The notes beneath the pieces were generated by a model. It was not told where the DNA came from. It worked only from the letters and a program-made list of their open reading frames with translations, and ran no database searches. Positions 54,681 to 63,902 of a stretch of DNA of 64,000 nucleotides are shown here, in pieces (within the stretch, counting starts at the first letter, position 1; every line of letters begins with the position of its first letter). Source of the stretch: Candidatus Scalindua sp. SCAELEC01 (lineage in GTDB: Bacteria; Planctomycetota; Brocadiia; Brocadiales; Scalinduaceae); contig SHMT01000020.1 of NCBI GenBank assembly GCA_004282745.1, forward strand, positions 24,121 to 88,120, read 5' to 3'. The translations under genes were made by a program, and so were the position numbers.

Positions 54681-56294
54681 TTATATGGAAGAGACCGTAT
54701 ATCTCTTTCTCAATTTATTTCGAACTATTATCGCTCCCATGTTTAAGGCAAGCACCGTCATAACCAAGACAAGTGTTGTGGTATAGACCATTGGCAATGC
54801 TGCTTCAATGTTTGGTGACTGAAAGCCAACATCATAAACATGAAAACCAAGGTGCATAAATTTCCTATCAAGGTGTACATAGGGAAAATGACCGTCTAGG
54901 GGGAGCGATGGTGCAAGTTTTACGACTCCCGTAATCATGAGCGGTGCAACCTCTCCTGCCGCTCTGGCCATTGCCAGTATTGTTCCCGTAAGAATTCCCG
55001 GAGTTGCCTGAGGAAGCACAACTCTCCACAGTGTTTCAAATTTCGTTGCTCCAAGTGCATATGAGGCCTCTTTAAGAGATTTTGGTACAGAGGATAAACC
55101 CTCTTCGGTGGTCACAACCACGACTGGTACCGTCAGAAGTGCAAGGGTGAGAGATGCCCAGAGAATTCCACCTGTTCCAAAAGTGGGTGTTGGTAATGCT
55201 TCATGATAAAACATCTTATCAATACCACCACCCACAAAGTATATGAAAAATCCAAGACCAAAGACACCAAAGACTATTGAGGGTACACCTGCAAGATTAT
55301 TGACAGAGATCCTCACCAGTCTGGCAAAAAGAGTATCACTGGTATACTCTTTCAGGTATACTGCTGTTATCACACCAAGCGGAACAACTGCGATAGTCAT
55401 AATGAGAACCATTAAAACAGTGCCAAAGATAGCCGGAAAAATCCCACCTTCTGTATTTGCCTCTCTCGGATCATCGACAAGAAACTCCCAAACCTTCTGA
55501 AAGTAAAAACAGAACTTTTCGAAAATCCCCATCTCATTTGGTGCGTAGATACGGATAATCTGAAAAACGGGTAATACCCGTTCACTTCCATCAACCAGCG
55601 ATATCACCACCTCATACTCTTGTGCACTTGTATATAGATCGGTTAGCGTTTCTACCTTAGTTTGATAGGACTTTTCCAGCTCTTCTATATTGGCCTGAAT
55701 TGATGCTATCTTTTCCTGCACATTGCGAGACTGCTGTCTCATTGTCAGACCTTTTAACTTGAGACGAAAATTTTCTATTTTCTGATTTATCTTGCCAATC
55801 TCTTTTTTTTCAATCTGTCGAATTCGTTTATGAAGCTTTTTGTTTTCCTCTAACAGAGGTTTCATATCAGAAAGCTTAAAAGGTTTAACCCCGCCTTCAA
55901 CTTTCAGGCCTTTAAAAAAACCATACATATTGCCCCACTCAACCCGCTCAATAGTCAATGCAGTCACAGGATATTCCTGTAAAACAATATTTTGATTCTT
56001 AATCCAACAAAAATCTAAGGTATACACCTCTCTATTACCGACCTTCAACTTTGTTCTATAGGAATCTTTCTGATTTGGTATTGGCTCATGCTTCTTTATT
56101 TCTCCCATAACGGCAGCACCATCTTTGAGGGTATAGTGGACTAGTTTGTGTGGCCAGAACATTCCCAAACCCTTAACCAGAATTAGGGCAATTAATCCCG
56201 TTACCATAAGGATACTGATCGTAAGGGTTCCTGCCGTAAGCCAAATATAGGGATCACCGTTCTTAAAAAGTTTATTCATAATAGTCTTTTTCAT
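54681..56294 (-). CDS. pstA: phosphate ABC transporter permease PstA, long form
   Basis: PstA is one of the two channel subunits for phosphate import. The protein has 537 residues, against about 290 in E. coli. A first membrane helix (about 17-42) is followed by an extracytoplasmic insert with a coiled coil (about 145-225, rich in Glu/Lys/Gln). The permease core occupies the last 250 residues: five to six helices with the cytoplasmic EEGLSSVPKSLKEASYALGATKFETLWRVVLPQATPGI coupling motif. The start overlaps the pstC stop by one base (TAATG). Confidence 0.95.
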   Translation of the reverse strand: MKKTIMNKLFKNGDPYIWLTAGTLTISILMVTGLIALILVKGLGMFWPHKLVHYTLKDGAAVMGEIKKHEPIPNQKDSYRTKLKVGNREVYTLDFCWIKNQNIVLQEYPVTALTIERVEWGNMYGFFKGLKVEGGVKPFKLSDMKPLLEENKKLHKRIRQIEKKEIGKINQKIENFRLKLKGLTMRQQSRNVQEKIASIQANIEELEKSYQTKVETLTDLYTSAQEYEVVISLVDGSERVLPVFQIIRIYAPNEMGIFEKFCFYFQKVWEFLVDDPREANTEGGIFPAIFGTVLMVLIMTIAVVPLGVITAVYLKEYTSDTLFARLVRISVNNLAGVPSIVFGVFGLGFFIYFVGGGIDKMFYHEALPTPTFGTGGILWASLTLALLTVPVVVVTTEEGLSSVPKSLKEASYALGATKFETLWRVVLPQATPGILTGTILAMARAAGEVAPLMITGVVKLAPSLPLDGHFPYVHLDRKFMHLGFHVYDVGFQSPNIEAALPMVYTTTLVLVMTVLALNMGAIIVRNKLRKRYTVSSI

Positions 56295-58504
56295 TATCCG
56301 TAACTGCTAAATTTTTTTCTCATTTTTTGTCTGATAAGCTCTGCAAGAGTATTAACGATGAAGGTTGTCATGAAGAGGAGCAAGGCTGCAAGGAATAGAA
56401 TGCGGTACAGAGTCCCACCTAGTGGTGCTTCGGGAATCTCTACAGCAATATTTGCTGCAAGTGCCCTAAAGCCATTAAAAAAGTTCCAGTCCATAATGGG
56501 GGTATTTCCTGTCGCCATCAGTACGATCATCGTCTCTCCAACCGCTCTTCCAAATCCTATCATGATAGCAGAAAAAATAGCGGGGCTTGCAGCAGGAAGG
56601 ACTATCCTTACCGCCGTCTGCCAAGGGACAGCGCCAAGGGCCAGTGACGCGGAAACCAGACTTTTTGGAACATTGTTCATCGCATCTTCCGCTATGGTGT
56701 AAATTATGGGTATCACGGCAAAGCCCATTGCAAAGCCTACGACAATGGCATTTCTCTGATCATAGGGTAATCCAACATAGTCAGTGAACCATTGCCGGTA
56801 ATCACCCGCAAATGCAACTGCTTCAAAGGCACCAGCTAACACTATTGAACCATATATGGCTAAGAGGATGAAGGGTATTAAGAAAAAAGCCTCGATGCCA
56901 AATCGATATTTACCCTTCATATGAGAAGGAATTGCCCATTCCCAGATGGAAAACGCCAGAGCTATTGAGAGTAGTATGAAAAACGGCATCACTAGTATTG
57001 CTGGAAATATTCTTTCCATGAGTGGTGCAAGCCAGAGCCCAGCAAGAAAACCGAGAATAACACTCGGTAAAGCTGCCATAAGCTCAATAACCGGCTTAAT
57101 GAATTTCAGCGATATATGAAGAAATTGAGATGTATAGAGTGCGGCAAGGATTGCGACAGGAACCGCAAAAATCATAGCGTATATTGTCCCCTTAATTGTT
57201 CCGAATATTAGGGGAACCAGACTCAATTTTGGTTCAAAATCATCAGTCCCCCCTGTCGACTGCCATACAAACTCTGGTTTTTCGTACCCTTCATACCATA
57301 TTTTTCCAAAAAGGGTCTTAATGGTCGCCTCCGGATGTGGATTTGAGATCTTCCAATGGACCAGTTCATTGTTCGGTCCGGCTCCAAGTATCCCGTTGGA
57401 TTTTGGTGAAAAGGTAATGGCAGACGGTATCGCTTTCACACGTAATCGTAAGAGTGTTTGCTCTGATGTTGCATGATTAAGGTGGATCGATCCATCAGTT
57501 GCCATCGTGACAAATCCTTTATTCCTTTTCGATGGAGCAATAGACAAAATAGCTGATGGATGTGTTTGGATGGTATGAACATTTTTGAGAGACCATTCTC
57601 CGGTTATCTCGTCTCTAGCCTGCATCCACACACTGACACTCCCTTTTTCATCACCAACTACGAGAGATACATCACCTAACAAAAAACTCAAGGCCGTTAC
57701 CGATCCATCTGAGACCTTCATCTGCGCTTGTAGCAAGGGATCTTCGCGATCACTGATGTCTATCCAGATCAAGTCACCTGAAGAGGTACCCAGATAAAGA
57801 TTTTTCAAAAAGAGATCAAGGACAAGAGAAGTGATCGCAAGATTACCGTTCTTTACGGATTGGAGTACCACACTGGAGAGGTCCGTTACCATTTCCACCC
57901 TCTCCTCTTTACCAAAGAGATCTCTCTCAATCACCGTAGAGTGGAGGATCACTCTCCCCTCTTCGGTGTGGACTACGGTAGCAATCGAATCTTCATCCCT
58001 TTTGGAGGTGATATTCTTTAACCCCTTTCTCTTCTCGTTTATAAGAAATGGCTCCTCTTCAGATATCGTGGGCTTAATGACCCTTATATCATCTTCAAAC
58101 GAAACAGCGAATCGGATTTTAACCGTTACAACTCTGCCGTCGTCAGTTCCCATAATGAGCAAATTATTATCCTTACATACCGACGTTATGCGGGCATTTT
58201 GAATACTCTTGAGAGAGTGACTCTTTAATATCTTTCTGTCTACGAGAGAGATAAAGTCTACTTTTCCCTCCTCGTACACTGCATAGGCAATTTCTTGATA
58301 TTCATCTACTCCTAAAGAGACCGGTCTTCCGTTTAAGGAGTAGTAGTTCTCCTCTAGCACATTCGCATCTTTCAAGAGTGGGTACACCTCCATAAAGATA
58401 AAGAGAAATAGCGCGAATATCACGATAACTACGGCCGTACCCCCAAGCTTGATGCCCCAGTGTGCGGCCTTATCAACAATCTGTCGTCTCTCTGTAGATT
58501 TCAT
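56294..58504 (-). CDS. pstC: phosphate ABC transporter permease PstC, long form with beta-propeller-like insert
   Basis: PstC pairs with PstA in the membrane. The protein has 736 residues, more than twice the E. coli length. After a first helix (about 17-40) comes an insert of about 380 residues with WD40-like repeats (IATVVHTEEGRVIL, LGTSSGDLIWIDIS, VVGDEKGSVSVW, VTMATDGSIHL). The permease core follows from about 430, with EDAMNNVPKSLVSASLALGAVPWQTAVRIVLPAASPAI as the coupling motif. Long PstC forms occur in several Gram-negative lineages. The insert would face the periplasm and its role is unknown. Confidence 0.95.
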   Translation of the reverse strand: MKSTERRQIVDKAAHWGIKLGGTAVVIVIFALFLFIFMEVYPLLKDANVLEENYYSLNGRPVSLGVDEYQEIAYAVYEEGKVDFISLVDRKILKSHSLKSIQNARITSVCKDNNLLIMGTDDGRVVTVKIRFAVSFEDDIRVIKPTISEEEPFLINEKRKGLKNITSKRDEDSIATVVHTEEGRVILHSTVIERDLFGKEERVEMVTDLSSVVLQSVKNGNLAITSLVLDLFLKNLYLGTSSGDLIWIDISDREDPLLQAQMKVSDGSVTALSFLLGDVSLVVGDEKGSVSVWMQARDEITGEWSLKNVHTIQTHPSAILSIAPSKRNKGFVTMATDGSIHLNHATSEQTLLRLRVKAIPSAITFSPKSNGILGAGPNNELVHWKISNPHPEATIKTLFGKIWYEGYEKPEFVWQSTGGTDDFEPKLSLVPLIFGTIKGTIYAMIFAVPVAILAALYTSQFLHISLKFIKPVIELMAALPSVILGFLAGLWLAPLMERIFPAILVMPFFILLSIALAFSIWEWAIPSHMKGKYRFGIEAFFLIPFILLAIYGSIVLAGAFEAVAFAGDYRQWFTDYVGLPYDQRNAIVVGFAMGFAVIPIIYTIAEDAMNNVPKSLVSASLALGAVPWQTAVRIVLPAASPAIFSAIMIGFGRAVGETMIVLMATGNTPIMDWNFFNGFRALAANIAVEIPEAPLGGTLYRILFLAALLLFMTTFIVNTLAELIRQKMRKKFSSYG

Positions 58505-58510
58505 TCTCTT

Positions 58511-59488
58511 TTACTCAATCTTTCTCAGTTCCTCTTGAAGAACTGATGCAGGCAATGGAATATAACCGTCTTTTACAACCACTTCCTGACCCTCTTTACT
58601 CAAGATATATTTTAGGAATTCTACTACCAGCGGATCCAGAGGTTTACCTGGTTTTTTATTAACATATACATAGAGAAACCTTGCCAGTGGATACGAACCA
58701 TTTAATACGTTCTTCATTTCTGCCGACGTATAGTCATCACCCTCTTCAGCAAGTGGTACGGCACGCACACCCGATGTTTTGTAGCCGATACCACTGTACC
58801 CAATGCCAAATCGATCCTCGGTCACGCTCTGTACAACAGAAGCTGAACCAGGCTGCTCTTTCACCGTACTCTTGTAGTCACCCTTAAAAAGTGCCTTTTC
58901 CTTAAAGTATCCATATGTTCCCGATGCAGAATTACGGCCATAGAGACTTACGGGTCTCTTCGCCAAATCGTCTCTTAAACCGAGTTGCCCCCATGTCGTT
59001 ATGTCCTTTTTATACCCCCCTTTCCGGGTCTTTGAGAATAGAGCATCAACTTGGGGAAAATTAAGGCCGGCAATAGGATTGTCCTTATTGACATATACAG
59101 CCAAGGTATCGAGTGCCGTCCGGATCTGAGTCGGTTTATAACCAAATTTGTTTTCAAACTTATCCACTTCGGTTGACTTCATTGCCCTGCTCATAGGCCC
59201 AATCTGTACTGTTCCCGAAATCAGGGCTGGAGGTGCGGTTGAAGAGCCCTTACCCTCTATCTGAACTCTTACACTCGGATATAACCGGTTAAATCCCTCA
59301 GCCCAGAATGTCATCAGGTTATTCATGGTATCGGAACCCATACTATTTAAGTTTCCGGAGACTCCTCTAACTTTGTTATAATGCTTAAGGTAAACAGCCA
59401 CATCATCCGCATCACTCGTAAAAGATAGGCCAATTAGACATAAACCAAAGCAAGTCATTACCAAAAAAGCTCTCATTAAAACAGTCAT
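58511..59488 (-). CDS. pstS: phosphate ABC transporter substrate-binding protein PstS
   Basis: PstS captures phosphate in the periplasm. The protein has 325 residues with a signal peptide (1-26). Phosphate-binding segments are [53 protein letters not shown] and [19 protein letters not shown]. The C-terminal [21 protein letters not shown] is typical. The start follows AAGGAG. It lies six bases before pstC and about 100 bases after the porin gene. Confidence 0.96.
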   Translation of the reverse strand: MTVLMRAFLVMTCFGLCLIGLSFTSDADDVAVYLKHYNKVRGVSGNLNSMGSDTMNNLMTFWAEGFNRLYPSVRVQIEGKGSSTAPPALISGTVQIGPMSRAMKSTEVDKFENKFGYKPTQIRTALDTLAVYVNKDNPIAGLNFPQVDALFSKTRKGGYKKDITTWGQLGLRDDLAKRPVSLYGRNSASGTYGYFKEKALFKGDYKSTVKEQPGSASVVQSVTEDRFGIGYSGIGYKTSGVRAVPLAEEGDDYTSAEMKNVLNGSYPLARFLYVYVNKKPGKPLDPLVVEFLKYILSKEGQEVVVKDGYIPLPASVLQEELRKIE

Positions 59489-59590
59489 TCATTTCTCCTT
59501 GATCTTATTTGAATTAATTAATTAATCTTTTGTTTGCTGTTTATCATATTCACCTACCGCCTCATCTGAATCAGAGATAACGGTTTCTCA

Positions 59591-60979
59591 TTAAAACGCT
59601 ATCTGGTACTGCATACGGTAAAACTTGTCGTTCACGTCTGCTCCAGGAATCCTCTCATCGACATTTACATAGTTAAACTGGAGCTTATTATTGTGGTGCC
59701 TCTCAAAATACCAATTGAGGCCAAGAGCAACTTCCTGTAAAGCGTCATCCTTCAGCTGCTCATCATAGTCAACATACGAATAACGGCCAGCCACTTCAAA
59801 CCTGTGCGGTATGATAAAGTATCCTCCCTGCACAAAAAAACCACTGTTTGCTATGTCTTTGCCACCGATATCATGCGCCTTGCTCCAGTAAACCTCGGCA
59901 TTTGAGGAAAATCCTTTATATTTGAATCCATACTCACCCACCAAATGGGTCCTGTCGACATCATCCGATGAAACTCTGTTACCGTCTCTCAGGGTGAATT
60001 CCAAATCAGAAGCATCATCAAATGAAATGGCCGCTGATACATGATACAGTGGTTTCTCTGACCATGCTACGTCAGCCTCCTGTTCACCAATCCCCTTTCC
60101 ATAGCCCCCGGGATTACTCCATGACAGCCTTGCTATATACATATGTCTCGTATCACCATTTGCACTCTCGTTCCTATTATTACCATTAAACATACCAAGA
60201 TAATACTCCAGTTGCTTGTTATGTGTTTTGCCGGAGATCTGAGCACCGATCTGCCGATTCATGTTGAACTCATCCTGCGCTAGCGAACGGTCAATCATCT
60301 GCAGTTCTGAGGAAGAGACTACACGTTGACGATTAAAGGGCACCTTCCACTGCCCAAATCGAATCTTTGCAAAATTATACTTCCCATATTCTGCCCACCA
60401 ATCGACCAACTCAACCGCCTTTGCCATATCCTTATCAGAGGAGCTGGTACTTTTTGTACCCGTTGACTTGAGAGCCAGCTCAATCTTATATTTAAAATGG
60501 TCATACGCATAACCGTCCCACTTCAATCGTGCTCGGCGGAGACTATATGAGCTGTCATCATCTCCTGTAGCATCACGATCCTCATATCCATACCGCATCT
60601 GGAGTCTGCCGGTCATTCTCATATTAAATCTTCCATCAGATGTTTGAAAGTAGAACCCTTTTTTATAACCTATCTCCACAGGCGGTCTCAGCATTTTAGC
60701 CAAATTCCCTTCAAACTGCTCTTTGTGAAGATATGCTTCAATCTTCTCTCCGATTATTTTATCTTGATCAGCAGTGGATAATTGCTCAACCTTTTCATGG
60801 GCTTCTACCTTTATCTTTAATGCCTCAAGCATTGCCTGCTGGTTTTTTATTACCTCCTCCATCTGCCTCAATTGCAAACGCAGATCATCTTGGCCTGCCT
60901 CAAGAGTAGAAGACCTCGGTATTGGTCGGATGACCAACAGACTTACCATTAACAAAAAAACAACGAAATGTATTCGCAT
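59591..60979 (-). CDS. phosphate-selective porin (OprO/OprP family)
   Basis: This outer-membrane channel for phosphate has 462 residues. The signal peptide is about 1-25. A coiled coil at about 28-90 (LRQMEEVIKNQQAMLEALKIKVEAHE) would form a periplasmic trimer stalk. The barrel shows the family pattern: GFYFQTSDGRFNMRMTGRLQMRYGYED, LRRARLKWDGYAYDHFKYKIELAL, IRFGQWKVPFNRQRVVSSSELQMIDRSLA and a terminal MQYQIAF. The start follows AGGAGG. It is the first gene after the Pho-box array and leads into pstS. Confidence 0.93.
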   Translation of the reverse strand: MRIHFVVFLLMVSLLVIRPIPRSSTLEAGQDDLRLQLRQMEEVIKNQQAMLEALKIKVEAHEKVEQLSTADQDKIIGEKIEAYLHKEQFEGNLAKMLRPPVEIGYKKGFYFQTSDGRFNMRMTGRLQMRYGYEDRDATGDDDSSYSLRRARLKWDGYAYDHFKYKIELALKSTGTKSTSSSDKDMAKAVELVDWWAEYGKYNFAKIRFGQWKVPFNRQRVVSSSELQMIDRSLAQDEFNMNRQIGAQISGKTHNKQLEYYLGMFNGNNRNESANGDTRHMYIARLSWSNPGGYGKGIGEQEADVAWSEKPLYHVSAAISFDDASDLEFTLRDGNRVSSDDVDRTHLVGEYGFKYKGFSSNAEVYWSKAHDIGGKDIANSGFFVQGGYFIIPHRFEVAGRYSYVDYDEQLKDDALQEVALGLNWYFERHHNNKLQFNYVNVDERIPGADVNDKFYRMQYQIAF

Positions 60980-61032
60980 CTTTTTCCTCCTGTTTTAATT
61001 TTTATACCCTGATAGATGTTCTGCCTGAAATG

Positions 61033-61091
61033 AGTATACTTATTTATTGTTAATAGTGTATAAAGATAGTGTTAATTTTGTGTTAATTTTA
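61033..61091 (-). promoter_or_regulatory. Pho-box array and promoter of the porin-pst cluster
   Basis: On the minus strand TTAACAC-AAAA-TTAACAC is followed, in the same 11-bp register, by TTTATAC and TTAACAA (TGTTAA on the plus strand at 61081, 61070 and 61048, with a weaker unit near 61059). A -10-like TATACT lies nine bases further (61033-61038). Direct repeats with 11-bp period just upstream of a -10 are the design of PhoB/PhoP sites, and TTAACA-N5-TTAACA matches the Bacillus PhoP box. The porin start is 54 bases beyond the -10. Confidence 0.78.
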
Positions 61092-61187
61092 CCTCTAACA
61101 ACAATTTTTAGCATTAACCCTCTGTATCTATAATAGTTGGTCATTTCCCTTGTAATAATTTAGTGTAGGGCGAGGAGAAAAACAGCT

Positions 61188-61440
61188 ATGAGACAAAATA
61201 ATAAAAGTAATGGTAGTTGTTTGAAACGGAAGGAGCAATTAAAAAGCAGCAAGAGGTGATTATCTCCCTAAAGAATAAAATAGAATCGAAGGAAAGGGTC
61301 GTTTATAATTCTGTCTCAGATATCGAAATGAGTGAGTTCTGGCGTGTAACGCCAAAAAATAATTTTAGTTGGGAAAGTGGTTCGGAGCAATTGAAGTAGC
61401 TGCACGCTATTCCGATTTCTACGAAGGAGGCGAAACATAA
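61188..61440 (+). pseudogene. decayed OprP-type porin remnant
   Basis: The ATG at 61188 (after GAGGAG) opens a frame that stops after 23 codons. An overlapping frame then gives AIKKQQEVIISLKNKIESKE, like the coiled coil of the porin at 59591-60979. It continues into RVTPKNNFSWESGS and, after another shift, GAIEVAARYSDFYEGGET. Fxxx-GAWEVAARYS is a conserved strand of OprP-family porins. So both ends of a porin are recognisable, with frameshifts and most of the barrel deleted. It is divergent from the intact porin across the Pho-box region. Confidence 0.7.
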
Positions 61441-61454
61441 TTAAGGTACCAAAA

Positions 61455-62453
61455 GTGGTCTTATCTTCTCTTCTCATTGGATACTTTCTGGTTTGTACCG
61501 TAGTCTATGCGAAGGGTACGAATAATTACTCACCAGAGTATAGTAATGTTAGTGATAATAGACCATTTAAGTCAGGAATTGGGTCTGGGGCTGAGATGAT
61601 TAAGAGTGACAGAAATAGGACACTTGTCATTGGAAGAGTTAGTGGGAGACCAAAGAAACATTATAAAAAGCTTAAACCTATCGTTGACTTTGTTGTCACC
61701 CGTATGAAAGATCTTGGTATTATAGATGGTTCAGTATTGATAGCCAAAGATAATAATGAGATGATTAAATATCTACAGGAGGGAAAGATTGATTGGGTAA
61801 CTGAAACTCCCTTTTCCGCGATATTGCTCTCAGAAAAGACTGGAGCAGAGATAATTCTCAGGAGATGGAAGAGAGGGGTTCCCGATTACCGCTCTGTTTT
61901 TTTTGTTCGGAAAGATAGTGGTATAAATTCACTTAACGATCTTAAAAACAAGAAGATAGCATTTGAGGACGCAGGTTCTACAACAGCATATTTAGTTCCA
62001 TTCTCGGTGTTAAAAAAGAGAGGATTTGACCTGATAGAGCTCTCTTCCCCCAGAGAGGAGCCACCTCTTGATAAGGTGGGATACACCTTTGTACACGGGG
62101 AGCTAAACATCGCAACATGGGTACATGAAGGCTTAGCTGATATCGGAGCGTATAGCAATTTGGATTGGGAAAACCGTAACGATACCCCTGCAAGTTATAA
62201 GAGAAATCTAAAGATAATTCATCAAACAAGGCCAATTCCAAGGTCGGTTGAGTTGGTAAGGAAAGATCTCGATTCAAACATTACAACGAGAATTAAAGAG
62301 GTACTATTGAATGCTCATAATGATCCCGAAGCCAAAGAACCATTATATCAATATTCACATACCACCAAATTTGATGAACTTAAGGGTGAAACAGTGGAGG
62401 GTTTACAAGAAGTGTACAAAATTCTCAATGATATGCGTGGAGAACTGAAATAG
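61455..62453 (+). CDS. PhnD-like phosphate/phosphite/phosphonate-binding protein
   Basis: This periplasmic substrate-binding protein has 332 residues from the GTG at 61455. The N-terminus is a signal peptide ending VVYAKG. The PhnD family pattern is visible: LVIGRVSGRPKKHYKKLKPIVDFV, GKIDWVTETPFSAIL, SVFFVRKDSGINSLNDLKNKKIAFEDAGSTTAYLVP and the PRSVELVRKDLD segment. An in-frame ATT at 61440, nine bases after GGAGG, would add IKVPK and give the signal peptide its basic start, so AUU may be the true start. No ABC permease follows; the next gene is a sensor kinase, suggesting a sensing role. Confidence 0.88.
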   Translation: MVLSSLLIGYFLVCTVVYAKGTNNYSPEYSNVSDNRPFKSGIGSGAEMIKSDRNRTLVIGRVSGRPKKHYKKLKPIVDFVVTRMKDLGIIDGSVLIAKDNNEMIKYLQEGKIDWVTETPFSAILLSEKTGAEIILRRWKRGVPDYRSVFFVRKDSGINSLNDLKNKKIAFEDAGSTTAYLVPFSVLKKRGFDLIELSSPREEPPLDKVGYTFVHGELNIATWVHEGLADIGAYSNLDWENRNDTPASYKRNLKIIHQTRPIPRSVELVRKDLDSNITTRIKEVLLNAHNDPEAKEPLYQYSHTTKFDELKGETVEGLQEVYKILNDMRGELK

Positions 62454-63902
62454 ATGAAACTGCATTTTAAATATTCGTTAACTTTTACCATATTAATATT
62501 ATCCATAATCTTTATACTATCCGGTGTTCTCGCTTCCCAATTCAGGACCTCAATGCTTGAGATGTCAAGGACGAGTGCTGAAACAATGGAGAACAAACTA
62601 TTAGAACAGTTTGAAGAGAGAGGGGGAATTTTAACACGTAACCTTGTCGAAAATATCATAAATCCCCTTTATAAATATGATATGGAAACAATGTATGAAA
62701 TCACAAAGGCAGTAAAAAAGCAGAAGGATATAAAATATATTTATGTTTATGATCGAAAAGGCAAAATAATCCATGATGGTACAAAGACTATTTCTTTTTT
62801 TAATTCTGAGCTTAGTGATGGTATAAGGAAACTATCTGTAAAGTCCCAAAAATTCTTAATACAACATCTTGAGGATGACATACTGGACATTTCATCGCCT
62901 GTTATGTTATCTGATGAACGAATAGGATGGGTAAAGATAGGCTTAACTTTAAAGAGGATGAAAAATGATATCAGAAATATGAGTGGTCAGTTGAACACGA
63001 TACATAATAAAATGGTACAGCATAATTTTTACACCATACTTTTTACATCTCTTGGATTATCATTCTTGGGAATAGCACTGGCAGGATTTATAGGTCGCAA
63101 CTTAAGTCGCCCTCTTATCAAGTTGAATTCTGCGTTAGAAATGGTGACAAAAGGTGACTTGACAAATATTGTCAAGGTTAAGTCGAGTGATGAAATTGGC
63201 AGTCTGGCGAATTCTTTCAACAAAATGACCAGAGACTTACAGCAAACTACCGTCTCCCGTAACGATCTTTTAAAAGAGATTGAGATGCGAAAAAATACTG
63301 AAAAACGAGTTAAGAGTCTAGCAAATATACTGGAGGAATCATTAAATGAAATCTACATATTCGATGCGAAAACACTCAAACTTATCCTTGTAAATAAAGG
63401 TGCGAGACTGAATCTTGGGTATTCAATGGAAGAAATCTGTAATTTAACGCCTCTTGACTTGAAGCCTGAGTTTACGGCTCAGTCTTTTGCAAAAATGGTT
63501 GAACCTCTCTATGAAGATGATAAGAAGAAAATTCGTTTTGAGACTGTCCATAGAAGGAAAGACGGTTCCTTATATAATGTTGAGGTATACCTTCAGAACT
63601 CTACTTTTCAGTCAATCCCTGTCTTTGTCGCTATTATACTTGATATTACCGAACGCAAGAAGGGTGAGAAAGAGCTCCTTAAAGTTCAAAAATTAGAGTC
63701 TCTGAGCATCCTTGCCGGTGGTATTGCCCACGATTTTAACAATATACTTGCAGGAATCCTGGGTATGGTCACGCTTTCAAGAATTTCCATAAACAAGGAG
63801 AATAAGGCCTATATAAATTTGAAAGATGCAGAAACAGCCATTCTCAATGCAAGGAATTTAACTCAGCAGCTGCTTGTTAGCGGCGGTGTGAAAATGCTGT
63901 GA
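62454..63902 (+). CDS. sensor histidine kinase, truncated by an insertion element
   Basis: The ATG follows the phnD-like stop directly. Parts in order: membrane helix (about 8-28), periplasmic sensor region (30-185), membrane helix (about 192-213), HAMP (214-265), PAS (about 290-400, ending ILDITERKKGEKE) and the start of the HisKA domain with phospho-His426 in AGGIAHDFNNILAGI. The native sequence ends at about residue 474 (LTQQLL), where an IS21-type end begins at 63875. The last eight residues are read from the element. The ATP-binding HATPase domain is missing, so this gene product cannot autophosphorylate. Confidence 0.9.
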   Translation: MKLHFKYSLTFTILILSIIFILSGVLASQFRTSMLEMSRTSAETMENKLLEQFEERGGILTRNLVENIINPLYKYDMETMYEITKAVKKQKDIKYIYVYDRKGKIIHDGTKTISFFNSELSDGIRKLSVKSQKFLIQHLEDDILDISSPVMLSDERIGWVKIGLTLKRMKNDIRNMSGQLNTIHNKMVQHNFYTILFTSLGLSFLGIALAGFIGRNLSRPLIKLNSALEMVTKGDLTNIVKVKSSDEIGSLANSFNKMTRDLQQTTVSRNDLLKEIEMRKNTEKRVKSLANILEESLNEIYIFDAKTLKLILVNKGARLNLGYSMEEICNLTPLDLKPEFTAQSFAKMVEPLYEDDKKKIRFETVHRRKDGSLYNVEVYLQNSTFQSIPVFVAIILDITERKKGEKELLKVQKLESLSILAGGIAHDFNNILAGILGMVTLSRISINKENKAYINLKDAETAILNARNLTQQLLVSGGVKML

